DNA of 64,000 nucleotides from assembly GCF_004358695.1 (NCBI RefSeq), contig NZ_SNAA01000001.1, forward strand, positions 62,001 to 126,000, given 5' to 3'. The position numbers and the translations under genes are program-made. Position 1 is the first letter of the stretch. Each line of letters begins with the position of its first letter. This document shows positions 1 to 7,686 of this stretch, in pieces. A model generated the notes under the pieces. That model had not been told where the DNA came from. It made no database searches and was given only the letters and a program-made list of their open reading frames with translations. Source of the DNA: Palleronia sediminis (GTDB taxonomy: Bacteria; Pseudomonadota; Alphaproteobacteria; Rhodobacterales; Rhodobacteraceae).

Positions 1-499
1 CCCCAGAGCCCGGTGCGGCAGCAAAGCTGACGACGCCAGTGGTGGCATCGACCGACCAGCCAGAGGGCTGCTCGACGCCCGACAGCGCGATTCGCACGGT
101 TCCGGTCACCGGCTTCGCGATGGCGCGCGGCGAGGATTGCGCGCCCGAGGTGTAGCGCTTGACCAGCTGGAAGGCGGTCGTCGCGCCGTCGCCGGTGCCA
201 ATCGCCTGATCGGTGGAGGACAATGTGCCCGAGGGCAGGCAGGACTTATAGTCGCCCCAGTCCTTGAAGCGGAAGCCGTGAAGCCGCCCATTGCGAGCCT
301 CGAAGAAGGCGACGACGGCCGCGAGATCGTCCGCGCGGCGGATGCCGTAGGCGACGTCGTAGCGACGGCGCGAGTTGGCCCAGCTGGCATTGCGCTCCTC
401 ATCGCCGCTGGCGAGTTCGACGATCTGCGTGCGGCGCTCTGGCCCACCGCGCGCGCCTCTACTGATATTGTCGGGAAACCGGACCTCGTGAAACGCCAT
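1..499 (-). CDS. DUF2460 (TIGR02217-type) phage distal tail protein, 3' end cut by window edge
   Basis: Translation from the ATG at 499 begins MAFHEVRFPDNISRGARGG and runs open off the left edge for about 166 residues. The N-terminal FP-x-I-S-x-G-x-x-GG pattern, followed by a segment with ANSRRRYDVAYGIR and GFRFKDWGDY, is typical of DUF2460, the gp12-position protein of GTA-like and siphovirus tails. It is expected to sit between the tape measure and the DUF2163 hub protein. Its ATG overlaps the stop of the tape-measure gene by one base (TGATG), so translation is probably coupled. About 45 residues are probably missing. The family assignment is firm; the exact structural role is not. Confidence 0.85.
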   Translation of the reverse strand, partial: MAFHEVRFPDNISRGARGGPERRTQIVELASGDEERNASWANSRRRYDVAYGIRRADDLAAVVAFFEARNGRLHGFRFKDWGDYKSCLPSGTLSSTDQAIGTGDGATTAFQLVKRYTSGAQSSPRAIAKPVTGTVRIALSGVEQPSGWSVDATTGVVSFAAAPGSG

Positions 500-2916
500 C
501 ACATACCCCTCCGACCCATCGACACGGCGCGGGCGATGTCAGCAGCGACTTGCGTTCGCGATTGGCGGAAGCTCTCGGCATCGCGGGCCATGATGGTGAC
601 ATTGACGCCACCGCCTGTGCCGTAGCTCTGTGCTTCACGCCGCGACAGCACACGCTCGCCGCGCTGCAAGATTGCGGGGACCTCATCGTGGCGGAGCCCT
701 GCAACGCCGCCGGAGTGCATCCGGGGTGCGGTCTCGAACGCCATGGCCGGGACCATCCGGCCTGGCGCAGAGGCTCCAACCATGCCGCCCGCATGCAGGA
801 TGTTGGCGAAGATCCCGCCCGCACCCCCAAGCGCGCCGGAAAGCGCATTGGCGATCGGCCCGAGGATGAACCGCCGGGCCGCCAGCTTGGCGAGATCGGC
901 CAACAGCGAGGTAACCAGATCGCGGAAATCCAGCTTGCCGGTCTTCACGAACTCGCCGACCGCATTCTCGGCCGACTGGAACGCGCTGACGAGGCTCTGT
1001 CCGATGTCCCCGCCAATCTCGCGCGCCTTGCTGGCATAGTCGCTGAGCGCTGCGGTGACCGCCTGCCAGCCGGAAACTGCGGCGTCGGTGTCAGGTTCGG
1101 CAGCAGTGGCAGCAGCCCCGGCCGCTGCGCCCGCACCCGTGGCCGCCTGTCCGGCATCGCCAAGGGCTGTCTCGAACCGCGCCGCCGCGTCGGTGGCTTC
1201 GGTCAGCGCGTCCGCGCCATCGTCATCGCTGCCCCGCACCGCATCGCGCAGCGCCTGCCAACTAGCGAGCGGCGCACGTGCCCCCTCGGCGAGATCGCGG
1301 GCCGCGCCACGATATGTGTTGGCCGTGGCAAGCGCAGTATTGGCCGCCGCGGTGAGCCCGAGATCGGGTGCGGAAAGCGGGTTATCCTCAAAAGCGCGGT
1401 CGAAGGCAGTCTGTGCGGCGGTGGTCGCGGCAGTTGCTGCGCCCTCAAACCGGTTCTCGATCTGGCCCAACTCGAGATCGGGGATGATCGAGATGCGCCG
1501 TTCGGACCCGAGCGCTTCCAGCCCCTGGTTGATCCCGCCAATGAACGTGTTGATGCGCGAGACCACGCCGTTCAGCATCGCCTCAACACCGTCGATCAGG
1601 CTGTTCGCCGCCTGAAACGCCAGATCGCCGATGGCGGCTGGCAGCATGCCCCAGATCGCCTTGATCGCCTCATAGGCCCCCTCAAACGTGTTCGCGGCCG
1701 TGTTGCCAAAAGCCACGACGCTCTCGATGGCGTTCTGCATGCCCGCCGCGGCATCGGCCTTCAGGTCGAAGAACATCGCCGTGGCCGCAGCGCCCGCTGC
1801 CGCAGCGCCCATCTTGATGCGATCCCAGACCTCGACGGCGAGGTCTTTCAGGAGGGACATCGCTTCGCCAATCCCACCCGCGCCGGAAACAAGGCGGGTG
1901 AACTGGTAGACAAGCTCGCCCGCGCCAACGATCAACGCCCCGATCCCGGTGCGGATCAGCGCGCCGCGCAGCAAGACCAGCGCCGTGGCGAGCCCACGGA
2001 CCGACAGCGCTGCGACAGCCATCCCGGCGACCCAACGGCCTGCAAGAAAGGCCACAAAGGTCGTGGCATAGGTGGTCAGACGGTCGATATTGTCGAAAAG
2101 GCCCCGGATCGCGATACCGAGCGGCCCGGTGCGGCTGGCGACCGCCGCCATCGCGTTGGCGACCGCTTCCAGCGCAGGGGCCGCAGCGACGGCCAGTTGG
2201 TTCGACAGCCCGCGCCAGATCAGGCCGAGCCGCGAGATGGCATCGTTCGTCCGCTCGATCTGGTCGGCGTCCTGCTCCGAGACGACGACACCGAAGGCGA
2301 GGACGTCCTCGGTCGCCTGGCGTAGCGTCGCGGTGTCGATCCGGCTCATGGCGATGGAGCCTTCCTCACCGAAAAGCTGACCTGCTACAGCGGCGCGTTC
2401 TGCGGCGGGCACGAAACTTTCGATTGCCGCGTTGATCGCACCCACACGTTGGTCAAGCGGCAGGGCGATCAGCTCGGAGGCCGAGAGCCCGAGCCGGTCC
2501 AGCGCGTCGGCAGCAGGTCCCGTCCCGGCAGCCGCCTGGCTGAGCCGGCGCGTCAGATCCTTCGTCGCCTGTTCGATGCCGGACATGGAGACGCCCGCAA
2601 GCTCACCCGCCCGCTCTAGGGTCTGGATCGATGCGACGGTGGTCCCCAGCGATTGCGCCAACTTGGCCTGCGCGTCGACGGTTTCAAGCCCGGATCGGAC
2701 CATCGCCACGCCAGCCGCAGCGGCGGCGGCCACGGCGGCCGCGGCAGCCACTGTAACACGACGGGAAAATGCCGCGAGCCGCGTGTTGGCCGCTTCCATC
2801 TCCCGGCTAAGGCGGCCGAAACCGCGCGCTCCGGCCTCACCGACACCTTCCAGCTCGGCGCGCATCTGTCGCCCGCCGACTGCGGCAAGTCGGACAGAAA
2901 CGCGTTTCTCAGCCAT
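499..2916 (-). CDS. phage tail tape measure protein
   Basis: An 805-residue protein that sets tail length and is probably expelled during DNA injection. It starts with a helical segment, then an Ala-rich hydrophobic stretch (about residues 55-75), long Ala-rich helical and coiled regions, a central hydrophobic part (about 270-345), and a C-terminal lambda-tape-like region ending near RRGM. Its place after two small chaperone-type genes and before DUF2460 is the usual position. The next upstream gene ends at 2909, overlapping this start by 8 bases. The extreme Ala content explains several long artefactual open frames on the other strand. Confidence 0.92.
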   Translation of the reverse strand: MAEKRVSVRLAAVGGRQMRAELEGVGEAGARGFGRLSREMEAANTRLAAFSRRVTVAAAAAVAAAAAAGVAMVRSGLETVDAQAKLAQSLGTTVASIQTLERAGELAGVSMSGIEQATKDLTRRLSQAAAGTGPAADALDRLGLSASELIALPLDQRVGAINAAIESFVPAAERAAVAGQLFGEEGSIAMSRIDTATLRQATEDVLAFGVVVSEQDADQIERTNDAISRLGLIWRGLSNQLAVAAAPALEAVANAMAAVASRTGPLGIAIRGLFDNIDRLTTYATTFVAFLAGRWVAGMAVAALSVRGLATALVLLRGALIRTGIGALIVGAGELVYQFTRLVSGAGGIGEAMSLLKDLAVEVWDRIKMGAAAAGAAATAMFFDLKADAAAGMQNAIESVVAFGNTAANTFEGAYEAIKAIWGMLPAAIGDLAFQAANSLIDGVEAMLNGVVSRINTFIGGINQGLEALGSERRISIIPDLELGQIENRFEGAATAATTAAQTAFDRAFEDNPLSAPDLGLTAAANTALATANTYRGAARDLAEGARAPLASWQALRDAVRGSDDDGADALTEATDAAARFETALGDAGQAATGAGAAAGAAATAAEPDTDAAVSGWQAVTAALSDYASKAREIGGDIGQSLVSAFQSAENAVGEFVKTGKLDFRDLVTSLLADLAKLAARRFILGPIANALSGALGGAGGIFANILHAGGMVGASAPGRMVPAMAFETAPRMHSGGVAGLRHDEVPAILQRGERVLSRREAQSYGTGGGVNVTIMARDAESFRQSRTQVAADIARAVSMGRRGM

Positions 2917-3145
2917 TGGAATGATCCATCTGTTCGTTGAGTTTTGCGACCATCACCGCCTCGACGACGGGCAGCAGTTCGGCCATCGCCAGAGGCGGGA
3001 TGCCAAGCGCGTCACCTAGGGCAAACGCGGCCGACATATCCCAGCCAATCACCGCGCCGGGCAGCACGCGGAGCTGGCCGCCGAGACGGCCGACCAGATC
3101 CCAGACCTGCCAGCCTTCAAAGGTTGAAGGTTGGTTCAGCCGCAC
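2909..3145 (-). CDS. small tail assembly protein (DUF7697-like)
   Basis: A 78-residue protein starting at a GTG (3145). The sequence contains FEGWQVWDLVGRLGGQLR followed by GWDMSAAFALGDALGI. Small proteins of this type sit directly between the chaperone and tape-measure genes in alphaproteobacterial phages and appear to be the second chaperone (the lambda gpT position). The start lies inside the end of the upstream gene (10-base overlap) and the end overlaps the tape-measure start. I see no slippery site that would fuse it to the upstream gene by frameshifting. The family name is from memory. Confidence 0.7.
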   Translation of the reverse strand: MRLNQPSTFEGWQVWDLVGRLGGQLRVLPGAVIGWDMSAAFALGDALGIPPLAMAELLPVVEAVMVAKLNEQMDHSNG

Positions 3146-3573
3146 CGCGCAGGTTTCGCACGTCGCTTCGCACGCGTCGCAGTATCGCTCGCCCCCGCCG
3201 AAGGACCATTCGGCGAGAGCGCGGAGGCGTTTTTTTCCTGCTCCAGCAGCAGGCCCTTCGAGACGTAGGTCAGCTGGAAGACCTCGAAGATCGGCCAGAC
3301 GTCGAGCAGCGCGTCGATGGCCTCGGGGCTTGGGTCGATGGCGCTGCCGTCGGCGTCGCCGATGCCCTCCCAGGCGAGCACGGCGCGCCGCGCGAGAGCC
3401 TTGGCGAAGGCGACGGCCCGCTCCTCGTCGGAAGCCTCTTCGGGCACCGCCTCAACGGCGGGATCGCTGCGCGTCGCCACCATCAGCGCGGTGGTCAGCG
3501 GGCGGAGCTGCACGCGGACGCCGGTGGCGAGATCGTGCCAGCGCGGAGCGTTGGTCAGGTCGAGAGCGAGCAT
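3136..3573 (-). CDS. phage tail assembly chaperone (gpG-like position)
   Basis: A 145-residue protein beginning MLALDLTNAPRWHDLATGV; the ATG at 3573 overlaps the tail-tube stop (TGATG). An acidic middle part has a motif around FAKALARRAVLAWEGIGD. The C-terminus is basic and low in complexity. The order tail tube, chaperone, small protein, tape measure is standard in siphoviruses, so it probably keeps the tape measure in assembly form. No enzymatic motif is visible. The assignment rests on position and on resemblance to phage proteins with the same short LAxDLT...P/RW start. Confidence 0.75.
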   Translation of the reverse strand: MLALDLTNAPRWHDLATGVRVQLRPLTTALMVATRSDPAVEAVPEEASDEERAVAFAKALARRAVLAWEGIGDADGSAIDPSPEAIDALLDVWPIFEVFQLTYVSKGLLLEQEKNASALSPNGPSAGASDTATRAKRRAKPARCG

Positions 3574-4511
3574 CAGTACACCTCTATGTCGTTGATTAGG
3601 GTTGCCGTGCACATCCGACCGACCACGCTGTCGCGCGCTGCCTGCCAGTCGAAGGTCGCCTGCACGCCCTGCGGCCCGGAAATCTCGATGCGCGGGCGCG
3701 GCAGGTAGACGGCGTGCACGGTGAAGGTGAAGCTCTCGCCGGAGGGCAGGACATAGGCGAATTCCATCTCGCAGGCCTCGCCGTTGATCGCCTGCGTCAC
3801 CAGCGTCTGGTCGGCGAAGCGGACCTCGATCCGGCCGGTCAGCGCGGCGATGGACGGGTCCGCCCCGTCGATGCGCCCGTCCGACCGGATCGTCTCGATC
3901 CGGTCGAGGTTGTTGGCATAGGTGATTTCCGCCGAGACCACATTGCCGAGTGCGGTGCCGTTGCGCGTGATCGCCCCGTTGAAATGCCCGAAGCGCTTCA
4001 GCTCCAGCGCGGCCGGTGTCCCCGCGCTCGTCGTGGTGCCCACGGTCTCGCCCTGCGCCACCAGCCGCGCCGTCGCGGTCAGCAGCCCTGAACGCTGCAT
4101 CTGCCAATTGATCTGGTCGAGCACGCAGCCGGAATACATCGCATAGCGTGGCACCTCGGGCATGCCGGTCTCGATGGACATGCTGGGCAGCGTCCAGGAC
4201 CCAGACTGAAACTCGTGCGTCCAGGGGCCGGTGCCGGTCGTGGTTGGGTCATCAAAGGCTGCCTTCAGCCAGAACCCGAAAGCTTCCGCATCGAGCGGCA
4301 CCACGACGTCGCCATCGGCCGTCACTGCATCCTTGATCGGTGCCAGCGGATCACGGCCGTAGCCCAGAAGTTCGGAATTGAGCAGCGGCTGCTCCGCCCC
4401 CAGCGAGGTGCTGGCGAAGGGCATCTTCGTGAAGCCGCCCACGGGGGGCGTTCCATAGGTTGTTTCGAACGCAAGCGCCATCTGCGCCCGCGCCCCTTGG
4501 GCTCGTGCCAT
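3573..4511 (-). CDS. phage tail tube protein
   Basis: A 312-residue protein with the beta-rich composition of major tail subunits. Near the N-terminus it has ALAFETTYGTPPVGGFTKMP, typical of tail tube proteins of this phage group, then strand-forming repeats such as GDVVVPLDAEAFGFWLKAAF. It polymerises into the tail tube through which DNA passes. It lies directly downstream of the tail terminator gene (24-bp gap) and is coupled to the chaperone gene. An AGGAGAACACA sequence precedes the ATG at 4511, giving a good ribosome binding site and supporting this start. Confidence 0.9.
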   Translation of the reverse strand: MARAQGARAQMALAFETTYGTPPVGGFTKMPFASTSLGAEQPLLNSELLGYGRDPLAPIKDAVTADGDVVVPLDAEAFGFWLKAAFDDPTTTGTGPWTHEFQSGSWTLPSMSIETGMPEVPRYAMYSGCVLDQINWQMQRSGLLTATARLVAQGETVGTTTSAGTPAALELKRFGHFNGAITRNGTALGNVVSAEITYANNLDRIETIRSDGRIDGADPSIAALTGRIEVRFADQTLVTQAINGEACEMEFAYVLPSGESFTFTVHAVYLPRPRIEISGPQGVQATFDWQAARDSVVGRMCTATLINDIEVY

Positions 4512-4535
4512 TGTGTTCTCCTCGGGTTGTCGGAA

Positions 4536-4955
4536 TCAGGCCAGTTGGTCTGCCGTGGAATAGTGCAGGACAACCGGGATCACGGCGGCCTTCAGGCTCG
4601 CCGCACCCTCGACCGGCAGATCGACCGGTCGCGGTGCTTCCGCCTCGACCCAATCGCAGAGGCCGCCCAGCGTGCGGTCGGCGGCGATGGCCGCGCCGAT
4701 GCTGGCGCAGAGCGCGTCGAAACCGGCGTCACGGTCGGCGCCCTGAACGACAGCCTCGATCTCGGCCCGGTGCTGGAAGTGATAGGCGAGCGGCGACAGC
4801 GTCACCTCGGGCTCCCCCGGTTCGCCGTCACGCAGGATCAGCAGCCCATCGGCTGGGATGCGCTCGGGCAGCACTTCGCCGCGGAGCGCGGTGGCGGGCA
4901 GCGCCAATAGCCGCGCGTGCAGCGCGGCGAGGATGGTCTCGCGTGGTGTGGGCAT
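4536..4955 (-). CDS. tail terminator / tail completion-like protein
   Basis: The likely start is the ATG at 4955 (MPTPRETILAALHARLLAL), giving 139 residues; an in-frame ATG at 5033 would add a segment overlapping the promoter and leader of the plus-strand gene and is less likely. The sequence has an alpha-beta pattern (LRGEVLPERIPADGLLILRDG, then a long helix with AVVQGADRDAGFDALCASIGAAI) matching proteins between the head-tail connector and tail tube. Database relatives are often mislabelled acyl-CoA transferase; no such chemistry is visible. Probable role: closing the head-proximal end of the tail. Confidence 0.75.
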   Translation of the reverse strand: MPTPRETILAALHARLLALPATALRGEVLPERIPADGLLILRDGEPGEPEVTLSPLAYHFQHRAEIEAVVQGADRDAGFDALCASIGAAIAADRTLGGLCDWVEAEAPRPVDLPVEGAASLKAAVIPVVLHYSTADQLA

Positions 4956-4966
4956 CTGTCCGCTGC

Positions 4967-4995
4967 TTGAATTCTTAAGCGAGTTGTCCGATATT
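4967..4995 (+). promoter_or_regulatory. candidate sigma70-type promoter for the 55-aa moron gene
   Basis: TTGAAT (4967-4972), a 17-bp spacer, then GATATT (4990-4995). It lies on the plus strand against the surrounding minus-strand tail operon, about 115 bp ahead of the small plus-strand gene, in locally AT-richer DNA. The hexamers match consensus at 4 of 6 positions each. Confidence 0.5.
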
Positions 4996-5023
4996 ACAGG
5001 TAACTCGTCCTTCGGAGGTCGGG

Positions 5024-5040
5024 GCAGGTTCAAATCCTGC
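5024..5040 (+). other. tRNA-like T-arm in the moron leader
   Basis: GCAGG-TTCAAAT-CCTGC forms a perfect 5-bp stem with a canonical TTCAAAT loop, preceded by a variable-loop-like GGAGGTC. I could not find a matching acceptor stem, anticodon arm or CCA, so this is not an intact tRNA. It may be a tRNA 3' remnant carried in with the moron, or a chance fold. Confidence 0.45.
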
Positions 5041-5110
5041 GGTTGCGCTAGTTCTTGTTGTCCTTCTCAGCCTTTTCCATTTCGGAAACAGTCAACTAAG
5101 GAGGTTCGCA

Positions 5111-5278
5111 ATGAACAAAAAGATGAAGAAGTCGAAGTCCAAGTCCTGCACAGCTAAGCGTCTGAAGTCGAAACTAGTGATGATCGTAACCCATATCTTC
5201 GAAACTTTGTGGGCAACGGGAGCTGGCGTAACTGCAGCGATGGTGTTCTCCGCTCCGATCTATTCGCGCAGGGTGTGA
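5111..5278 (+). CDS. 55-aa basic single-pass membrane peptide (phage moron)
   Basis: The plus-strand gene has an ideal Shine-Dalgarno (AAGGAGG at 5098-5104) six bases before the ATG at 5111 and ends at the TGA at 5276. The first 20 residues are very basic (MNKKMKKSKSKSCTAKRLKS). They are followed by a hydrophobic stretch of about 30 residues (LVMIVTHIFETLW, GAGVTAAMVFSAPIY) and a short YSRRV tail. It has its own candidate promoter and terminator inside a minus-strand tail operon, the signature of a phage moron. Its composition suggests an inner-membrane protein, possibly a superinfection-exclusion or host-modifying factor; that role is inference. Confidence 0.75.
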   Translation: MNKKMKKSKSKSCTAKRLKSKLVMIVTHIFETLWATGAGVTAAMVFSAPIYSRRV

Positions 5279-5303
5279 TAGCGCACCCTGCGCACTCTTC
5301 TTT
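5266..5303 (+). terminator. rho-independent terminator of the 55-aa moron gene
   Basis: A perfect 10-bp inverted repeat, GCGCAGGGTG (5266-5275) and CACCCTGCGC (5284-5293), with an 8-nt loop containing the stop codon, followed by ACTCTTCTTT. The stem begins inside the last codons of the moron. Confidence 0.75.
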
Positions 5304-5343
5304 GGTTGGCGGAAGATTGTGATGTAACACGCCCAATTTGGCT

Positions 5344-5970
5344 TTATCGCCCCTCCACCCAATTCGCCACAATCAGCCCCGGCACGCTATCATACGCCCG
5401 CTCGGCGTCCCGCGCCAGGTCCAGCCGCTTCGGCAGCTTTACCTGCGGCACCAGAAGGAAAATCGGCGCCGTAACTTTTCCGCGCCCGGTCTTCGAGCGG
5501 GACACCACGGCCTGGCCCTTGGTGTTCAGCCGCCCCTCTGCCACCAGCAGGCTCGGGCCCGTCCGTCGATAGACGAACCGCAGGCGCAGCCTGCGCCGCC
5601 GTTCCCATTCGCCGGGGGTGATCCTGCCGCCGCGCGTGGAATTGCCTGCGGCGGGAAGCGGGATCGCCAGCCAGAACCCATCCTTCGAGCGGATCAGCGG
5701 GCCGGTGTCATGCGCGCCGACAATCACCGGTGCCTTGGACCAGACCAGCGCTGCTGCATCGAGGCTCTCGCCCGACCGCGGGAAGTTCTGGTTGCGTATC
5801 GAGTTGGCAAGTCTTCGACCAAGCCCCGCGCCGGTGATTTGGGTGCGCCATGCAGACTTCAGCCCGGTCCCGGCCTCGCGCATGGCCGCCGTCACCGCGC
5901 GTTCGCCCGCCGCAACCTCCGCTGACATTATGGCGACGATGTCCGGATCAATGTCGAGCTTGAGCTTCAT
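5344..5970 (-). CDS. DUF6441-like head-tail connection protein
   Basis: A 208-residue protein starting MKLKLDIDPDIVAIMSAEVA. It has an N-terminal helical part rich in Ala and Arg (TAAMREAGTGLKSAWRTQI) and a mixed second half ending GLIVANWVEGR. Genes of this kind occupy the gp10-like position between head-tail joining and tail terminator genes in lambda-headed alphaproteobacterial prophages. Its start overlaps the upstream head-tail gene by 4 bases (ATGA). No catalytic motif is visible. The DUF number is from memory; the positional role is well supported. Confidence 0.75.
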   Translation of the reverse strand: MKLKLDIDPDIVAIMSAEVAAGERAVTAAMREAGTGLKSAWRTQITGAGLGRRLANSIRNQNFPRSGESLDAAALVWSKAPVIVGAHDTGPLIRSKDGFWLAIPLPAAGNSTRGGRITPGEWERRRRLRLRFVYRRTGPSLLVAEGRLNTKGQAVVSRSKTGRGKVTAPIFLLVPQVKLPKRLDLARDAERAYDSVPGLIVANWVEGR

Positions 5971-6278
5971 GCCGGGCGCAGATCGATGGTCCAGACCAGC
6001 CGCTCGCGATCTCGCACTGGCTCGCCCTGAATGAGAAAGCCGTCGCCATCGATCTCTATCCGGTCACCCGGGCGCGGATTTGGCACCTCGGCCACGCGCA
6101 GGTCGATCCGCGTGGTTTCCGACCAGAGCCGCGCATCGCCGAAGTCGGTGATCGCATCAGCCTGCCGGGAGACGATGCGCACCAGCATGGGCGCACCGCC
6201 GTCGGAGGTGTAGCTGGCCTCTCGCCCGATGTTCGGGTCGGCGAACAGCAGCTCGACGGCCGCCGCAAAGGCAGACAT
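5967..6278 (-). CDS. phage head-tail joining protein
   Basis: A 103-residue protein, MSAFAAAVELLFADPNIGRE onwards. It is beta-rich with IVSRQADAITDFGDARLWSE and a GDRIEIDGDGFLIQGEPVRD segment, characteristic of small head-tail joining (FII-like) proteins that attach to the portal/connector. The ATG at 6278 overlaps the capsid stop codon (TGATG), so the genes are translationally coupled. It follows the capsid gene as in lambda. Confidence 0.8.
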   Translation of the reverse strand: MSAFAAAVELLFADPNIGREASYTSDGGAPMLVRIVSRQADAITDFGDARLWSETTRIDLRVAEVPNPRPGDRIEIDGDGFLIQGEPVRDRERLVWTIDLRPA

Positions 6279-7291
6279 CACGTCCGCCTGGCGCTGCGCA
6301 GCACCTGCGGCCGGGTGCAGATCGGCAGCGGGTTGCTTTCGATCTCCAGCCGGACCCATTCGTCGCGATCCCTGTCGGGGATGGTCCGGGCGTAGAGCGG
6401 CAGGCCGAGGGTATTTACCGTCTCGAAGGTGTCGGCGGGGGCATGGTAGATCTCAAAGAGGCCCTCCACTCCTTCGGGATAGAAGTAGGCCTTGTCGGTC
6501 GGAATGCCGAAGCCTGCCCCGCCCCTGTAGCGGCGGAAGGTAATGCCACCAAAGCTGACCTCGTCGGCCACCCTGCCCCGCAGATCGGCAGCGGCTGCTG
6601 TGTTGAGGTAGGTCTCGCGCACCTCCTTATGGGCAATGAGGTCGGCAAAGAAGGCCGAGCCGCATTCAGCGCGGACCTGCACGGCCCCGGCCGCAAGGCC
6701 GCCCATGCTGTCTTCGACGCTTTCGATCAGCGCCTGGCAGCGTTTGCGCAGCGCGCCCGAGCCCGGGGTCGCGTTGTCGAGATCGAAGTCGATCTCGGTG
6801 GCGGGCGAGATGCCGAACTCGGTGAAGTAGTTGATCACCGTGGCATTGTCCTTGGGATCCTTCACAAGCCCCTGAATGCCGTTCAGCAGGTGATATTCGA
6901 ACGTCGCCTCCGCATCCTGGCGCAGACGACCGAGTTTGCGGGCGACCTCGCTTTGCACCTGCTGGGTCGCGCTTTCCGAGCCGAAGTCGCGAATGCCCTG
7001 GATTTCCGAGGCCCAGAGCACGTCCTGCTTCTTGAACTGGCGGCAGACGAAGGCGCGCATGTCGCGCCGTTCAGGCACCTGTTGCTCGGCCGCCGAGCCG
7101 CGTTCGGAGAACGGGATCAGCGACAGTGTGCCATCCCGGCTCTCGATTACGACGGTGCGCGCGCGCACGCCGCGCGGCGAGAACAGGCTGGCGCCCGACA
7201 GGATCGCTGGCTTGAAGGGGATGTTTTCCAGCGCGCGGGTGAGTTCGATGATGGTGAAGGCATCGCCTTCGAAGATGTCCATGGTGGCCAT
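6278..7291 (-). CDS. major capsid protein (lambda gpE family)
   Basis: A 337-residue protein starting at the ATG at 7291 (MATMDIFEGDAFTIIELTRA), preceded by AGGAGG seven bases upstream. The opening with FxxxxLTxAIxxIPFKP and the later VWASEIQGIRDFG, FEYHLLNGIQGLV and GVEGLFEIYHAPAD segments mark the Phage_cap_E family, which forms the icosahedral shell stabilised by gpD-type decoration protein. That decoration gene is directly upstream. An upstream in-frame start at 7354 exists but would overlap the decoration gene and lacks such a ribosome binding site. Confidence 0.93.
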   Translation of the reverse strand: MATMDIFEGDAFTIIELTRALENIPFKPAILSGASLFSPRGVRARTVVIESRDGTLSLIPFSERGSAAEQQVPERRDMRAFVCRQFKKQDVLWASEIQGIRDFGSESATQQVQSEVARKLGRLRQDAEATFEYHLLNGIQGLVKDPKDNATVINYFTEFGISPATEIDFDLDNATPGSGALRKRCQALIESVEDSMGGLAAGAVQVRAECGSAFFADLIAHKEVRETYLNTAAAADLRGRVADEVSFGGITFRRYRGGAGFGIPTDKAYFYPEGVEGLFEIYHAPADTFETVNTLGLPLYARTIPDRDRDEWVRLEIESNPLPICTRPQVLRSARRT

Positions 7292-7316
7292 GGGAATGCC
7301 TCCTATGAGGGTTTGA

Positions 7317-7682
7317 TCAGCGGACGAGGATGCCGACCGCCAGCAGCGCGGCATGGGCGGCGGTGATCTCGCCTTCGCTGGGCGTGCCTGCGAAGATCAG
7401 ATCGTGGCGGTTGACGATGGCGGGGCCGCGAACCAGGGCAACGGCTGGCACGTCGCCGCCGGTGGCGTCCGCCTTGCCCCAGAGCACCGCGACGGCGGTT
7501 TCCGTCCCATCGACGGCGGCGGGATCATGGGCGGCGTATTTGCCAGAGGCGGTGATCTTGCCCAGCACGGTGCCGGGATCGAGCGTGCCGGAAGCAACGG
7601 TGACGGTTTCGCGGGTGTAGTCGCGGAACGCCTCCCAGACGAGGAAGCCTCCGGGATGGGTGGTCTCGGTGATAGTCGTCAC
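7317..7682 (-). CDS. head decoration protein (lambda gpD-like)
   Basis: A 121-residue protein beginning MTTITETTHPGGFLVWEAFR. It carries the decoration-protein pattern: an N-terminal arm, a VASGTLDPGTVLGKI segment, VLWGKADATGGD, and an AIVNRHDLIFA strand. It trimerises on the capsid surface after expansion and stabilises the head. Its place between protease and capsid genes is as in lambda. The 25-bp gap to the capsid gene holds that gene's strong ribosome binding site. Confidence 0.9.
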   Translation of the reverse strand: MTTITETTHPGGFLVWEAFRDYTRETVTVASGTLDPGTVLGKITASGKYAAHDPAAVDGTETAVAVLWGKADATGGDVPAVALVRGPAIVNRHDLIFAGTPSEGEITAAHAALLAVGILVR

Positions 7683-7686
7683 TGGG

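Noticed and set aside
550-2325. Long plus-strand frame (591 codons) opposite the tape-measure gene
   Set aside because: The composition is that of the complement of an Ala-rich gene, there is no ribosome binding site, and the minus-strand frame has clear phage homology and coupled neighbours.
5024-5050. Full tRNA gene at the moron leader
   Set aside because: Only a T-arm is present; no acceptor, D or anticodon arm could be paired.
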